Below, piece after piece: positions 1-7,519 of a stretch of 12,720 nucleotides of DNA. The position numbers were made by a program, and so were the translations under genes. The stretch spans positions 1 to 12,720 of the forward strand of contig DIYL01000031.1 in the NCBI GenBank assembly GCA_002428985.1, read 5' to 3'. The DNA is from Anaerolineales bacterium UBA6055. Lineage in GTDB: Bacteria > Chloroflexota > Anaerolineae > Aggregatilineales > Phototrophicaceae. A model generated the notes under the pieces. The model saw only the letters and a list, made by a program, of their open reading frames with translations. It did not search any database and had not been told where the DNA came from. The stretch's first letter is position 1; each line of letters starts with the position of its first letter.

Positions 1-722
1 TCCTGACTGGCGACGAGGTGTTCGCGTGTGGCGGCATAATCACGTAAAGCGTTTGCCTGTGTTCGTTGTATACCCACTAAATAATTTACGATTAAACCAA
101 GAAATCCTAGAAGGAACAATCGAAACACAATCATGGAGATAGCAATCAAAATTCTACTACCCATTGGGACAAACAGGACGATGGCAGCGGCATCTAGTAT
201 GGAGATAGTAAGTAAGTAAAGAACAATTGTTTGCTTCTTGTAAATCCAACTCATGATCAAAAGGGGAATCAATAGCGTAAGTACAGAGAGTCCGATGTTA
301 TAAAAGATAACAAAATTCTCTACCACGCCAATCTCGGTTTGGAGCAACTCCAGTGGTGGCGAGGTGAAAAACAAATACATCGCCAGATTACTGGTCAAGA
401 GTGGGAAAATTGTTACCCACACCAGCGCAATCTGAAGATAACGCTCCTTGAGTATCGTTTGTAGTGGTGTAGCAAATAGATAAATCGTCAGCAGAAGGGC
501 ATCAATGATTATCAGAAAGCGATTTAGTCTAGGTTCAATCGATTGAGACGTGACGAAGAGCAAGGCAATTACCGTGATGATTAAACGTGTAAGACTGACA
601 TATCGAAAAATCTTGAGCAGATTATCGTCTATTATAGTTTGTGTTTTTTGCATTTCACGGTTGAAACCCATGAGTACATTTTCCCATAAACTTCGTAGTT
701 GTATTGTAGCTCGATTTGCCAT
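1..722 (-). CDS. Membrane sensor histidine kinase, N-terminal part (runs off the left edge)
   Basis: The reading frame is open from an ATG at 722 to the window edge, 240 codons with no stop. The product starts MANRATIQLRS. After about 40 soluble residues it shows six hydrophobic segments near residues 40-58, 68-86, 96-120, 135-158, 166-186 and 190-217, then a polar helix ending TREHLVASQ. That linker directly before the edge is typical of NarL-type (HisKA_3) kinases, where an ERNRLARELHD-like H-box would follow; the H-box and ATPase domain are outside the window, so the kinase call is inferred. An in-frame ATG sits one codon upstream (725), but the paralogue at 11999 has AAG there, so 722 is the better start. 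AGGTGA lies a few bases upstream. It is about 91% identical to the right-hand copy (about 22 substitutions counted in 240). A response regulator is expected beyond the edge but is not seen. Confidence 0.68.
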   Translation of the reverse strand, partial: MANRATIQLRSLWENVLMGFNREMQKTQTIIDDNLLKIFRYVSLTRLIITVIALLFVTSQSIEPRLNRFLIIIDALLLTIYLFATPLQTILKERYLQIALVWVTIFPLLTSNLAMYLFFTSPPLELLQTEIGVVENFVIFYNIGLSVLTLLIPLLIMSWIYKKQTIVLYLLTISILDAAAIVLFVPMGSRILIAISMIVFRLFLLGFLGLIVNYLVGIQRTQANALRDYAATREHLVASQ

Positions 723-790
723 CATGGTCACCTATTTTTTGTGTATCCCTTCCCTCTCTTAGTTTAGCCAATCCCACACACCATTATCAG

Positions 791-867
791 TGACAGCAGT
801 CAACATCAGATGTGACTGCAGTCATATGACAAATGACAGCAGTCATGTGACTTGATGACTCGGGTCA
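791..867. promoter_or_regulatory. Array of four TGACnGCnGTCA palindromes (left copy)
   Basis: Four 12-bp palindromic sites lie at 791-802 (TGACAGCAGTCA), 813-824 (TGACTGCAGTCA, a perfect palindrome), 834-845 (TGACAGCAGTCA) and 856-867 (TGACTCGGGTCA, core diverged). Start-to-start spacing is 22, 21 and 22 bp, about two DNA turns, which would place bound dimers on one helix face. Extra TGAC half-sites occur between them; 821-830 reads GTCATATGAC, itself a palindrome. The array ends about 70 bp upstream of the leftward kinase start and lies about 280 bp upstream of the rightward hydrolase gene. The binding protein is unknown. A response regulator paired with the neighbouring kinase is the simplest guess. 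Confidence 0.78.
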
Positions 868-1150
868 ATAGATTATGCGGTTGACCTGATGTTCACTAAA
901 TATGTCACAAGGTATTGAACAGAACTTAACTTACACTGACAGTTTGTTTTCAACAGCCTAGGATCAAGTTTGGTCAATATTGTGGTAACCGCATTATGGT
1001 TTTTTGTTGGGGATTTTCTTTCTGAGAAGATACTCAAATCGTGCAGACCAAGGCGAATGCCGACATTATAAGACAAAACCTCTTGTAAGAAACAGATGTA
1101 TCCAGAAGTAATTTTATAAGATTTATGAATCGTAAAGGAGAAAGAATCGA
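868..1150. other. Intergenic region upstream of hydrolase copy 1
   Basis: About 280 nt without a convincing gene. It lies between the left palindrome array and the first hydrolase gene and has no full counterpart at the right arm, where only about 57 nt separate the repeat from the hydrolase remnant. It should contain the promoter of the hydrolase cluster: it is AT-rich, with TATAAG-like sequence near 1115-1120, but I cannot pick a trustworthy -35/-10 pair. A ribosome binding site, AAAGGAG, sits near 1134-1140, ahead of the ATG at 1151. A 67-codon antisense frame in the stretch has no supporting signal. Confidence 0.5.
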
Positions 1151-3193
1151 ATGAAAAAAGCTCTAACCCTAATTGTTCCCATCATGCTTTTGGCACTAGC
1201 ATTCAGTTCTGTTACGGCACAAGATGATGCGTGCTTTGCAGAGTTGGATGTGATGACCACTACCGACGGTGTTGAATTCGTTCGTACGCCTGATGCGTGC
1301 TTCGAGAATTTACTCGACTGGGACTATGAACCACAATATGTTGAGATTGATGGTTTACGTCAAGCCTATGTCGATATTGGTTCAGGCGAATCAGGCGAAA
1401 CAATATTGCTACTGCATGGACAACCATCATGGTCATACCTCTACCGCAAGATGATCCCTGTACTCGTAGAAGAAGGACATCGCGTGATTGCGATGGATCA
1501 CCTTGGCTTGGGGCGCAGTGATAAGCCGATTGACCCTGACTATTACAGCTATGTCGGTCATGTCGAACGCCTCGAAACATTCATTGAAGAACTCGAATTA
1601 GAAGGTATGACGGCATTTGTACAGGATTGGGGTAGTCTAATTGGTTTGCAAGTTGTGGGGACAAATCCCGATCGGTTTGATCGTCTCGTCGTTGGCAATG
1701 GGTTCTTGCCGACCTTTCCTGCAGGCGAGACAGTTTTTGAATTACCTGAAAACCCAGAAATTACCCGTGATCTTTACCATAACAACGTTGCTAACGCTCC
1801 TGCACAACAAGAGCCACTTGTGCGTGAACCTCTGAATGTTGATGATATGGCTGAGGCTTCAACCGAGGATGATTTTTTCGGACTGTGGGTTGATTACGCC
1901 CGCAATGATGAGCGATTTCGTCCTGAGGCGATTGTCGAGTCGCTGACTTACTTTGACCTATCGTCAGAAGAAGAAGCTGGCTATGCTGCGCCATTTCCCT
2001 CTCGCATCACGATGGGCGGTGTGCGTGCCTTCCCAGGTTTGATCAATGGAGTAGGTGGTGTAACGGATGCAGGTTGGGCAGGACTTGGTGAATTTGACAA
2101 ACCATTCCTCACCATTTGGGGTGACAATGATGGTGGTAACTTAGGCTCTCCGATGGTCCAACAAACACTCATTACACACATTCCGGGTAGTGACGGCTGG
2201 GATCATACTCGCCTCGAAGAAGCGGGTCATTTCCTACAAGACGACCAAGGCGAAGAGATCGCACGCCGTATGAATGAATTCATTGCGCAATCATCAGGGA
2301 GTGATGCTGAGACAAACAATGATACATCGTTTGAATTGACATCTAACATCTGTGAGGATCCAAGCAACCTTGAGGCAGTTATGGAAATAATCAATGCGCA
2401 GGATGACCCTTCCTACGGTGAAACCAATACCGAACAAGTTGCGCGGATGTTGCAAGCACCTACTGAGGGCCCTTTCTACATGGTTAACCTCATCAAGTAT
2501 CGTGAGTTAGCTGTTTATCCTGATGGGCGCGAGACCGACCTTACAGGTCGTGAAGCAGATGCGTTGTATTCACCGATTGAATTCCTCACGGCTATTGGCG
2601 CACGACCTGTCTATGTCAGTGATGTGACAAGCGATGTTGTTGGCGAGGAAAGCACATGGGATACTGTTGCTATTGTTGAATATCCATGTCCATTGGCAGC
2701 TTTCACAATGAGTGCGAACTCTGAGTTTCGAGCACGTGAGGTGAATAAAGATGCTGGTCTTGAGATGAGTACTGTCATGGTTACTCATATTCGCCCATTA
2801 GATGAATTTGAATTGCCAGATGTGGCTTCGGATGAGACTGCTTTTGAGTTTGTACAAGTGGTTCGCTACAACGATGAAGCCCAATATGCTGATGGCTCCG
2901 ATGAACCAATGCGCACCGGACAAGAAGCAATGGATCTCTATGCCGATCTCATCCTTGAAGCTGGGCTAGAGTACGGTGTGTATCCTAAAGCTCGTCTGGA
3001 AGTACAAGGTGTCTATATTGGCGACGGTCAGGACTGGAACGAAGCATGGGTATACTATGCTCCAAGCCAAGAAGCTTTTGATGCCTTCCTCGCTGACCCC
3101 ATTGTGATTGAAGCACAATACCATCGTGATGCCGCATTAGATGATGCCTACGAGTTAATCGTTGACCCAACGTTCTCGATGATTCCGAATTAA
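1151..3193 (+). CDS. Secreted haloalkane-dehalogenase-like hydrolase with two C-terminal DUF1330-like domains, copy 1
   Basis: 680 aa. Residues 1-23 form a signal peptide (MKKAL, hydrophobic core, VTA|QDD), so export is expected. Residues about 55-380 are an alpha/beta-hydrolase resembling haloalkane dehalogenase subfamily I (DhlA type). It has the HGQPSWSYLYRKM loop (89-101), nucleophile D159 in FVQDWGS with halide-type W160, cap tryptophan W246, a YAAPFPSR cap element, probable acid D325 in TIWGDND and catalytic H360 in AGHFLQ. A polar linker (about 381-425) leads to two DUF1330-like ferredoxin-fold domains: 436-550 (GPFYMVNLIKY..YPDGRE) and 565-675 (FVQVVRYND..YADGSDEP). The family reaction is hydrolytic C-X cleavage; the real substrate is unknown and a non-dehalogenating hydrolase is possible. 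The usual enzyme is about 300 aa, so the tail is an addition. AAAGGAG precedes the ATG. It is the first of three tandem copies. Confidence 0.88.
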   Translation: MKKALTLIVPIMLLALAFSSVTAQDDACFAELDVMTTTDGVEFVRTPDACFENLLDWDYEPQYVEIDGLRQAYVDIGSGESGETILLLHGQPSWSYLYRKMIPVLVEEGHRVIAMDHLGLGRSDKPIDPDYYSYVGHVERLETFIEELELEGMTAFVQDWGSLIGLQVVGTNPDRFDRLVVGNGFLPTFPAGETVFELPENPEITRDLYHNNVANAPAQQEPLVREPLNVDDMAEASTEDDFFGLWVDYARNDERFRPEAIVESLTYFDLSSEEEAGYAAPFPSRITMGGVRAFPGLINGVGGVTDAGWAGLGEFDKPFLTIWGDNDGGNLGSPMVQQTLITHIPGSDGWDHTRLEEAGHFLQDDQGEEIARRMNEFIAQSSGSDAETNNDTSFELTSNICEDPSNLEAVMEIINAQDDPSYGETNTEQVARMLQAPTEGPFYMVNLIKYRELAVYPDGRETDLTGREADALYSPIEFLTAIGARPVYVSDVTSDVVGEESTWDTVAIVEYPCPLAAFTMSANSEFRAREVNKDAGLEMSTVMVTHIRPLDEFELPDVASDETAFEFVQVVRYNDEAQYADGSDEPMRTGQEAMDLYADLILEAGLEYGVYPKARLEVQGVYIGDGQDWNEAWVYYAPSQEAFDAFLADPIVIEAQYHRDAALDDAYELIVDPTFSMIPN

Positions 3194-3199
3194 TTCGGA
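3184..3199. repeat. 16-bp perfect palindrome across the stop codon of copy 1
   Basis: TCCGAATTAATTCGGA is a perfect palindrome containing the TAA stop at its centre. It can fold as a 6-bp stem with a TTAA loop. The identical sequence sits at the same place in copy 2 (5371-5386) but not at the end of copy 3. Confidence 0.7.
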
Positions 3200-3252
3200 T
3201 GCGATGAGCTACTATTTTTCCGTCTACGAGATAAGTCTAGATCTCATGAATT

Positions 3253-3290
3253 GGCAACAACAGGTTAGTTTTGTTGTTGCCTATATTTTC
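3253..3290 (+). terminator. Intrinsic terminator after hydrolase copy 1
   Basis: A 10-bp perfect stem, GGCAACAACA (3253-3262) with TGTTGTTGCC (3272-3281), encloses a 9-nt loop and is followed by TATATTTTC. It lies about 60 nt past the stop codon. The same stem follows copy 2, and a relaxed version follows copy 3. Confidence 0.75.
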
Positions 3291-3340
3291 AATTGAATGA
3301 CACAAATACTGACTTCTACCCAATGAGGAGAAAAAACCGA
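3283..3340 (+). repeat. Leader block upstream of copy 2, repeated before copy 3 and partly before the 522-aa gene
   Basis: The stretch from ATTTTCAATTGAATGACAC to GAGGAGAAAAAACC recurs almost unchanged at 5522-5579. A decayed version (TTGAGTGACCCAAATACTGA) is found at 7450-7469. It carries the GAGGAG ribosome binding site. The repetition shows that the tandem unit includes the spacer, not only the coding region. Confidence 0.8.
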
Positions 3341-5380
3341 GTGAAAAAAGCTCTAACCCTAATTGTTCTCGTTATGCTTTTGGTACTGACACTCAGTTCT
3401 GTAGTTGCACAAGATGATACGTGCTTTGCAGAGTTGGATGTAATGATCACTAGCAATGGTGTTGAATTCGTTCGTACCCCTGATGCATGCTTCGAGAATT
3501 TGCTCGACTGGGACTATGAAACACAATATGTTGAGATTGATGGTTTACGTCAAGCCTATGTCGATGTCGGTTCAGGCGAATCAGGCGAAACAATACTGCT
3601 ACTGCATGGACAACCATCATGGTCATACCTCTACCGTAAGATGATCCCTGTACTCGTAGAAGAAGGACATCGCGTGATTGCGATGGATCACCTTGGCTTG
3701 GGGCGTAGTGATAAACCGATTGACCCTGACTACTATAGCTATGTCGGTCATGTTGAACGCCTCGAAACATTTATTGAAGATCTTGAATTAGAAGGCATCA
3801 CACCATTTGTACAGGACTGGGGTAGCTTAATTGGATTACAAGTCATAGGTACAAATCCCGAGTGGTTTGATCGTCTTCTCGTTGGCAATGGGTTCTTGCC
3901 GACCTTTCCTGCAGGCGAGACAGTCTCTGAACCACCTGCAAACCCAAGAATTACTCGTAATCTGTACCATACCAATGTCATCAATGCGCCTGCACAACAA
4001 GTGACACTTGTGCGTGAAGAAACCAATCAAGTTGATATAGATACCTCATTAATTGATGAGTCCTTCGGCATCTGGACGGATTATGCTCTTAATGATGAGC
4101 GCTTCCGTCCTGAGGTGTTTATCGAGTCGTATACTTACTTTGACCTATCGTCAGAAGAAGAAGCTGGCTATGCTGCTCCCTTCCCTTCGCGTACTACGAT
4201 GGGTGGAGCGCGTGCGTTCCCTGGATTGTTCAATGAATTAGGTGGTGTAACGGATTCAGGTTGGGCAGGACTCGGTGAATTTGATAAACCATTCCTCACC
4301 ATTTGGGGTGACAATGATAGTGGTAACATAGGGCACCCCTCTATCCAACAAATGCTTATAGACCATATTCCGGGCAGTGACGGCTGGGATCATACTCGCC
4401 TCGAAGAAGCTGGTCATTACCTGCAAGATGACCAAGGTGAAGAGATTGCACGCCGTATGAATGAATTCATTGCGAAATCATCAGGTAATGATGATATGGT
4501 GACTAGCAATGATACATCTAATGTCTGCGAGAATCCAAGTAGTGCTGCTGCAATTATGGAAGCAATGGTTAACAATGCTGGTGATGATGATGGTCCTTCC
4601 TTTGGTGAGACCAACACTGAACAACTTATGCGGATGTTACAAGCACCCACTGAGGGCCCTTTCTACATGGTCAACCTCATCAAGTATCATGAGCTAGCTG
4701 TTTATCCTGATGGACGCGAGACTGACCAAACAGGTCGGGAGGCGAATGCCTTGTATTCCCCAACCGAATTCCTCACGGCTATCGGCGCACGTCCTGTCTT
4801 TATAGGCGATGTGACAAGCGGTGTTACTGGCGAGGAAAGCACATGGGATTCTGTCGCTATTGTTCAATACCCTTGTCCGTTGGCACTATTCTCCATGAAT
4901 GCTATCCCTGAGTTTCAAGAACGCGCTGTTTATAAAGATGCTGGTCTTGAGGAGAGTACAATCATGGTCACCCACATTCGCTCATTAGATGAATTTGAAT
5001 TGCCAAATGTTGCTCCGGATGAGACTGCTTTTGAACTCATGCAAGTGGTTCGCTACAACGATGAAGCCCAATATGCTGATGGCTCCGATGAACCAATGCG
5101 TACCGGACAAGAAGCAATGGATCTCTATGCCGATCTCATCCTTGAAGCTGGGCTGGTATACGGGGTGTATCCCAAAGCTCGTCTGGAAGTACAAGGTGTC
5201 TATATTGGCGACGGTCAGGACTGGAGCGAAGCATGGGTTTACTATGCGCCAAGCCAAGAAGCCTTTGATGCTTTCCTCGCTGACCCCATTGTGATTGAAG
5301 CACAATACCATCGTGATGCCGCATTAGATGATGCCTACGAGTTAATTGTTGACCCAACATTCTCGATGATTCCGAATTAA
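3341..5380 (+). CDS. Secreted haloalkane-dehalogenase-like hydrolase with two C-terminal DUF1330-like domains, copy 2
   Basis: 679 aa from a GTG start. I chose GTG 3341 because it aligns with the MKKAL start of copies 1 and 3 and is preceded by GAGGAG (3325-3330); the open frame further upstream runs through the spacer and lacks homology. The signal peptide ends at VVA|QDD. Catalytic residues match copy 1: HGQPSW loop, nucleophile D159 with W160, cap W245, probable acid D324, and H359 in AGHYLQ. The linker differs (NDDMVTSNDTSNVC), followed by the two DUF1330-like domains. The central hydrolase core and the last 110 residues are almost identical to copy 1, while the cap (about 195-265) and the linker vary, so any specificity difference would lie in the cap. 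It is separated from copy 1 by a terminator, so each copy may have its own promoter. Confidence 0.87.
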   Translation: MKKALTLIVLVMLLVLTLSSVVAQDDTCFAELDVMITSNGVEFVRTPDACFENLLDWDYETQYVEIDGLRQAYVDVGSGESGETILLLHGQPSWSYLYRKMIPVLVEEGHRVIAMDHLGLGRSDKPIDPDYYSYVGHVERLETFIEDLELEGITPFVQDWGSLIGLQVIGTNPEWFDRLLVGNGFLPTFPAGETVSEPPANPRITRNLYHTNVINAPAQQVTLVREETNQVDIDTSLIDESFGIWTDYALNDERFRPEVFIESYTYFDLSSEEEAGYAAPFPSRTTMGGARAFPGLFNELGGVTDSGWAGLGEFDKPFLTIWGDNDSGNIGHPSIQQMLIDHIPGSDGWDHTRLEEAGHYLQDDQGEEIARRMNEFIAKSSGNDDMVTSNDTSNVCENPSSAAAIMEAMVNNAGDDDGPSFGETNTEQLMRMLQAPTEGPFYMVNLIKYHELAVYPDGRETDQTGREANALYSPTEFLTAIGARPVFIGDVTSGVTGEESTWDSVAIVQYPCPLALFSMNAIPEFQERAVYKDAGLEESTIMVTHIRSLDEFELPNVAPDETAFELMQVVRYNDEAQYADGSDEPMRTGQEAMDLYADLILEAGLVYGVYPKARLEVQGVYIGDGQDWSEAWVYYAPSQEAFDAFLADPIVIEAQYHRDAALDDAYELIVDPTFSMIPN

Positions 5381-5386
5381 TTCGGA
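5371..5386. repeat. 16-bp perfect palindrome across the stop codon of copy 2
   Basis: Identical to the palindrome at 3184-3199, again centred on the stop codon. Confidence 0.7.
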
Positions 5387-5491
5387 TGCAATGGTGCAAA
5401 TCTTGTTGCTAACTTTGACAGGCTATTTTACTTCCTTGGTCAAGATAGCACAGTCTACTAGATACGCATCATCGTCTAGATTTTATGAAAT

Positions 5492-5530
5492 GGCAACAAC
5501 AAAACTAGCCTGTTGTTGCCTATGTTTTCA
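5492..5530 (+). terminator. Intrinsic terminator after hydrolase copy 2
   Basis: The stem GGCAACAACA (5492-5501) with TGTTGTTGCC (5511-5520) is identical to that after copy 1, followed by a T-rich tract (TATGTTTTC). The loop AAACTAGCC is nearly the reverse complement of the copy 1 loop GGTTAGTTT. It lies 111 nt past the stop codon. Confidence 0.75.
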
Positions 5531-5579
5531 ATTGAATGACACAAATACTGACTTCTACTCAATGAGGAGAAAAAACCTA

Positions 5580-7400
5580 ATGAAAAAAGCTCTAACCATA
5601 ATTGTCCCTATGATGCTAATGGTACTAGCACTCAGTTCTGTAGTAGCACAAGATGATGCGTGCTTTACAGAGTTGGAGGTGATGACCACTAGCGATGGTG
5701 TTGAATTCGTTCGTACCCTTGATGCGTGCTTCGAGAATTTGCTCGACTGGGACTATGAACCACAGTACGTTGAGATTGATGGCTTACGTCAAGCCTATGT
5801 CGATGTTGGTTCAGGCGAATCAGGCGAAACAGTATTGCTACTGCACGGGCAACCTTCGTGGTCATATCTCTATCGTAAGATGATTCCTGTACTCGCAGAA
5901 GATGGACATCGTGTGATTGCGATGGATCATCTTGGCTTTGGACGTAGTGACAAACCGATTGACCCTGATTATTACAGCTATGTGGGGCATGTTGAACGGC
6001 TCGAAACATTCATTGAAGAGCTTGCGCTGGAAGGTGTTACGATCTTTGTGCAGGATTGGGGTAGTCTGATTGGTTTGCAAGTCGTGGGTACAAATTCTGA
6101 ATTATTTGACCGCTTAGTGGTTGGTAATGGTTTCTTGCCGACTTATGCTGAAGGCGAGGTTGTCGCTGAATTACCAGAAAACACAGAACTTACTCGCAAT
6201 TTTTTCCATACCAATGCTGCTAATGCGCCTGCACAACAAGAGCCACTTATGCGTGACGAAACCAATCAGGCTGATATAGATAACGCATTGATTGATGAGA
6301 CTTTCGGCATATGGATAGATTATGCCCTTAATGATGAGCGATTTCGTCCTGAGCAGATTGTCGAATCACAAACGTACTTTGACCTATTACCCGAAGAAGA
6401 AGCGGCATATGCTGCACCATTCCCCTCACGTATCACAATGGGCGGTACGCGTGCCTTTCCGGGTCTGGTCAATGAATTAGGTGGTGTCACCGATGCAGGT
6501 TGGGCAGGACTGGGTGAATTTGACAAACCTTTCCTCACTATCTGGGGGGATAATGACGGTGGTAATCTAGGCCCCCCCTCTGTCCAACAAATGCTGATAG
6601 ACCATATCCCAGGTAGTGAAGGCTGGGATCATGTCCGGTTGGAAGAAGCGGGTCATTTCCTGCAAGACGACCAAGGTGAAGAAATTGCCCATCGTATAAA
6701 TGAATTCATCCTAACATCAGGGCAAGTTCAATCTTTTAATCTGTGCCCTAATGGAAATTGCTCATTGTTAAACTATCACAATGGCTATTGGGTAGCTGAA
6801 ATAGATAATCCAGATCTGCCTGTTCCACTCATAACTATTAACGACATGCACGTCGATGTCCAAACCAACCGTGTCACTGTTTATGCCCAAAGTCAAATCA
6901 TGGGTCAGATTGTTACACCACCACAAGTTGGCCCTGATGAATGTACTGAAATGCTCAGTGGCGATACTGCTTGTTTTCATCCTAATGCCGTTTATCTGAA
7001 TGGGAGTGGTGAAGAGTTGATGGAATCAGATGGAACGGGCGAATGGTGGATTAAACACGCTTGGATTCTGGATGGTGAGGGATACATGAATTGCCCAGCT
7101 GTATCTCAGGAGGTGTATGACAATTGTTTTTGGGTTGAAGGTGAGCTATTAGATGACGGTTTATCTATGCAAATTGGTGGTCTTGAGGAAAATGAAGGCA
7201 CCTTTAATATCCGTACCCTCTTACTTGATGAAGATCCAATAGCCTATCAGTTAACACGCTATGCACCTGCAAATTTAGACTCTGAAGTCGGTGAAATTGA
7301 TCTAACCCCAACGATTCAACTTGTGTTGACATTGCATTGTGAAGAGGTCGCTAGCCCATTCGATAATCAAGTACGGACTTGTCCCGTAATTAACCCGTAA
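5580..7400 (+). CDS. Secreted haloalkane-dehalogenase-like hydrolase with a novel cysteine-rich C-terminal domain, copy 3
   Basis: 606 aa from the ATG at 5580, chosen by alignment with MKKAL of copy 1 and by GAGGAG just upstream; a longer frame from 5391 would read through the terminator hairpin. Signal peptide to VVA|QDD, then the same hydrolase core: HGQPSW loop, nucleophile D159 with W160, cap W245, acid D324 in TIWGDND, H359 in AGHFLQ. From about residue 385 the DUF1330 pair is absent. Instead there is a roughly 220-residue region I do not recognise, rich in Trp, Gly and acidic residues, with eight cysteines (CPNGNC, DEC, TAC, MNC, DNC, LHC, RTC), consistent with disulfides outside the cytoplasm. 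It is probably a binding or anchoring module. This is the most diverged copy. It closes the hydrolase run before the 522-aa gene. Confidence 0.87.
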   Translation: MKKALTIIVPMMLMVLALSSVVAQDDACFTELEVMTTSDGVEFVRTLDACFENLLDWDYEPQYVEIDGLRQAYVDVGSGESGETVLLLHGQPSWSYLYRKMIPVLAEDGHRVIAMDHLGFGRSDKPIDPDYYSYVGHVERLETFIEELALEGVTIFVQDWGSLIGLQVVGTNSELFDRLVVGNGFLPTYAEGEVVAELPENTELTRNFFHTNAANAPAQQEPLMRDETNQADIDNALIDETFGIWIDYALNDERFRPEQIVESQTYFDLLPEEEAAYAAPFPSRITMGGTRAFPGLVNELGGVTDAGWAGLGEFDKPFLTIWGDNDGGNLGPPSVQQMLIDHIPGSEGWDHVRLEEAGHFLQDDQGEEIAHRINEFILTSGQVQSFNLCPNGNCSLLNYHNGYWVAEIDNPDLPVPLITINDMHVDVQTNRVTVYAQSQIMGQIVTPPQVGPDECTEMLSGDTACFHPNAVYLNGSGEELMESDGTGEWWIKHAWILDGEGYMNCPAVSQEVYDNCFWVEGELLDDGLSMQIGGLEENEGTFNIRTLLLDEDPIAYQLTRYAPANLDSEVGEIDLTPTIQLVLTLHCEEVASPFDNQVRTCPVINP

Positions 7401-7410
7401 ATCCATTTGA

Positions 7411-7450
7411 GTAACAGCAGACAGTTGTTTGCTGTTGCCTCATTTTCGTT
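7411..7450 (+). terminator. Intrinsic terminator after hydrolase copy 3
   Basis: GTAACAGCA (7411-7419) pairs with TGCTGTTGC (7430-7438), 9 bp with one G-T pair and a 10-nt loop, followed by CTCATTTTCGTTT. It is related in sequence to the terminators after copies 1 and 2 but has drifted. Confidence 0.65.
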
Positions 7451-7519
7451 TGAGTGACCCAAATACTGAATTCTAGTGTTTAAGTGAAAATGCCCTACTA
7501 AAGTATAAGGAACGTAATA

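Larger units (their letters stand above)
1..877. repeat. Left arm of a long imperfect inverted repeat
   Basis: This arm is the reverse complement of 11844-12720. The two align end to end without any indel I could find, and differ by scattered substitutions. The arm covers the first 722 nt of the leftward sensor kinase, its upstream region and the palindrome array. Similarity fades just after position 877, with only patchy likeness over the next 40 nt. Both arms reach the window edges, so the true outer ends are not visible. Divergence is spread over coding and non-coding parts, which argues for an old duplication rather than an amplification or assembly artefact. Confidence 0.93.

Noticed and set aside
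550..762. 70-codon frame antisense to the left kinase, with a similar one at 11959-12171
   Set aside because: Their similarity follows from the inverted repeat. The opposite strand encodes a coherent membrane protein in both arms.
791..867. CRISPR-like repeat array
   Set aside because: The repeated unit is only 12 bp with 9-10 bp between units, four copies, and it is mirrored in the other arm. This fits operators, not a CRISPR array.
1..877. Inverted repeat as an amplification or assembly chimera
   Set aside because: The arms differ at many positions with both reading frames kept open, unlike an artefactual copy, which would be identical.
1260..1580. 106-codon antisense open frame, repeated at 3450-3770 and 5689-6009 inside all three hydrolase genes
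   Set aside because: It recurs only because the sense sequence is duplicated and uses compatible codons. No ribosome site or known protein is apparent.
3293..3340. N-terminal extension of hydrolase copy 2 upstream of GTG 3341
   Set aside because: It translates the conserved spacer and ribosome binding site. The signal peptide aligns from the GTG.
5391..5579. N-terminal extension of hydrolase copy 3 from ATG 5391
   Set aside because: It would read through the terminator hairpin of copy 2 and place a signal peptide 63 residues inside the protein.
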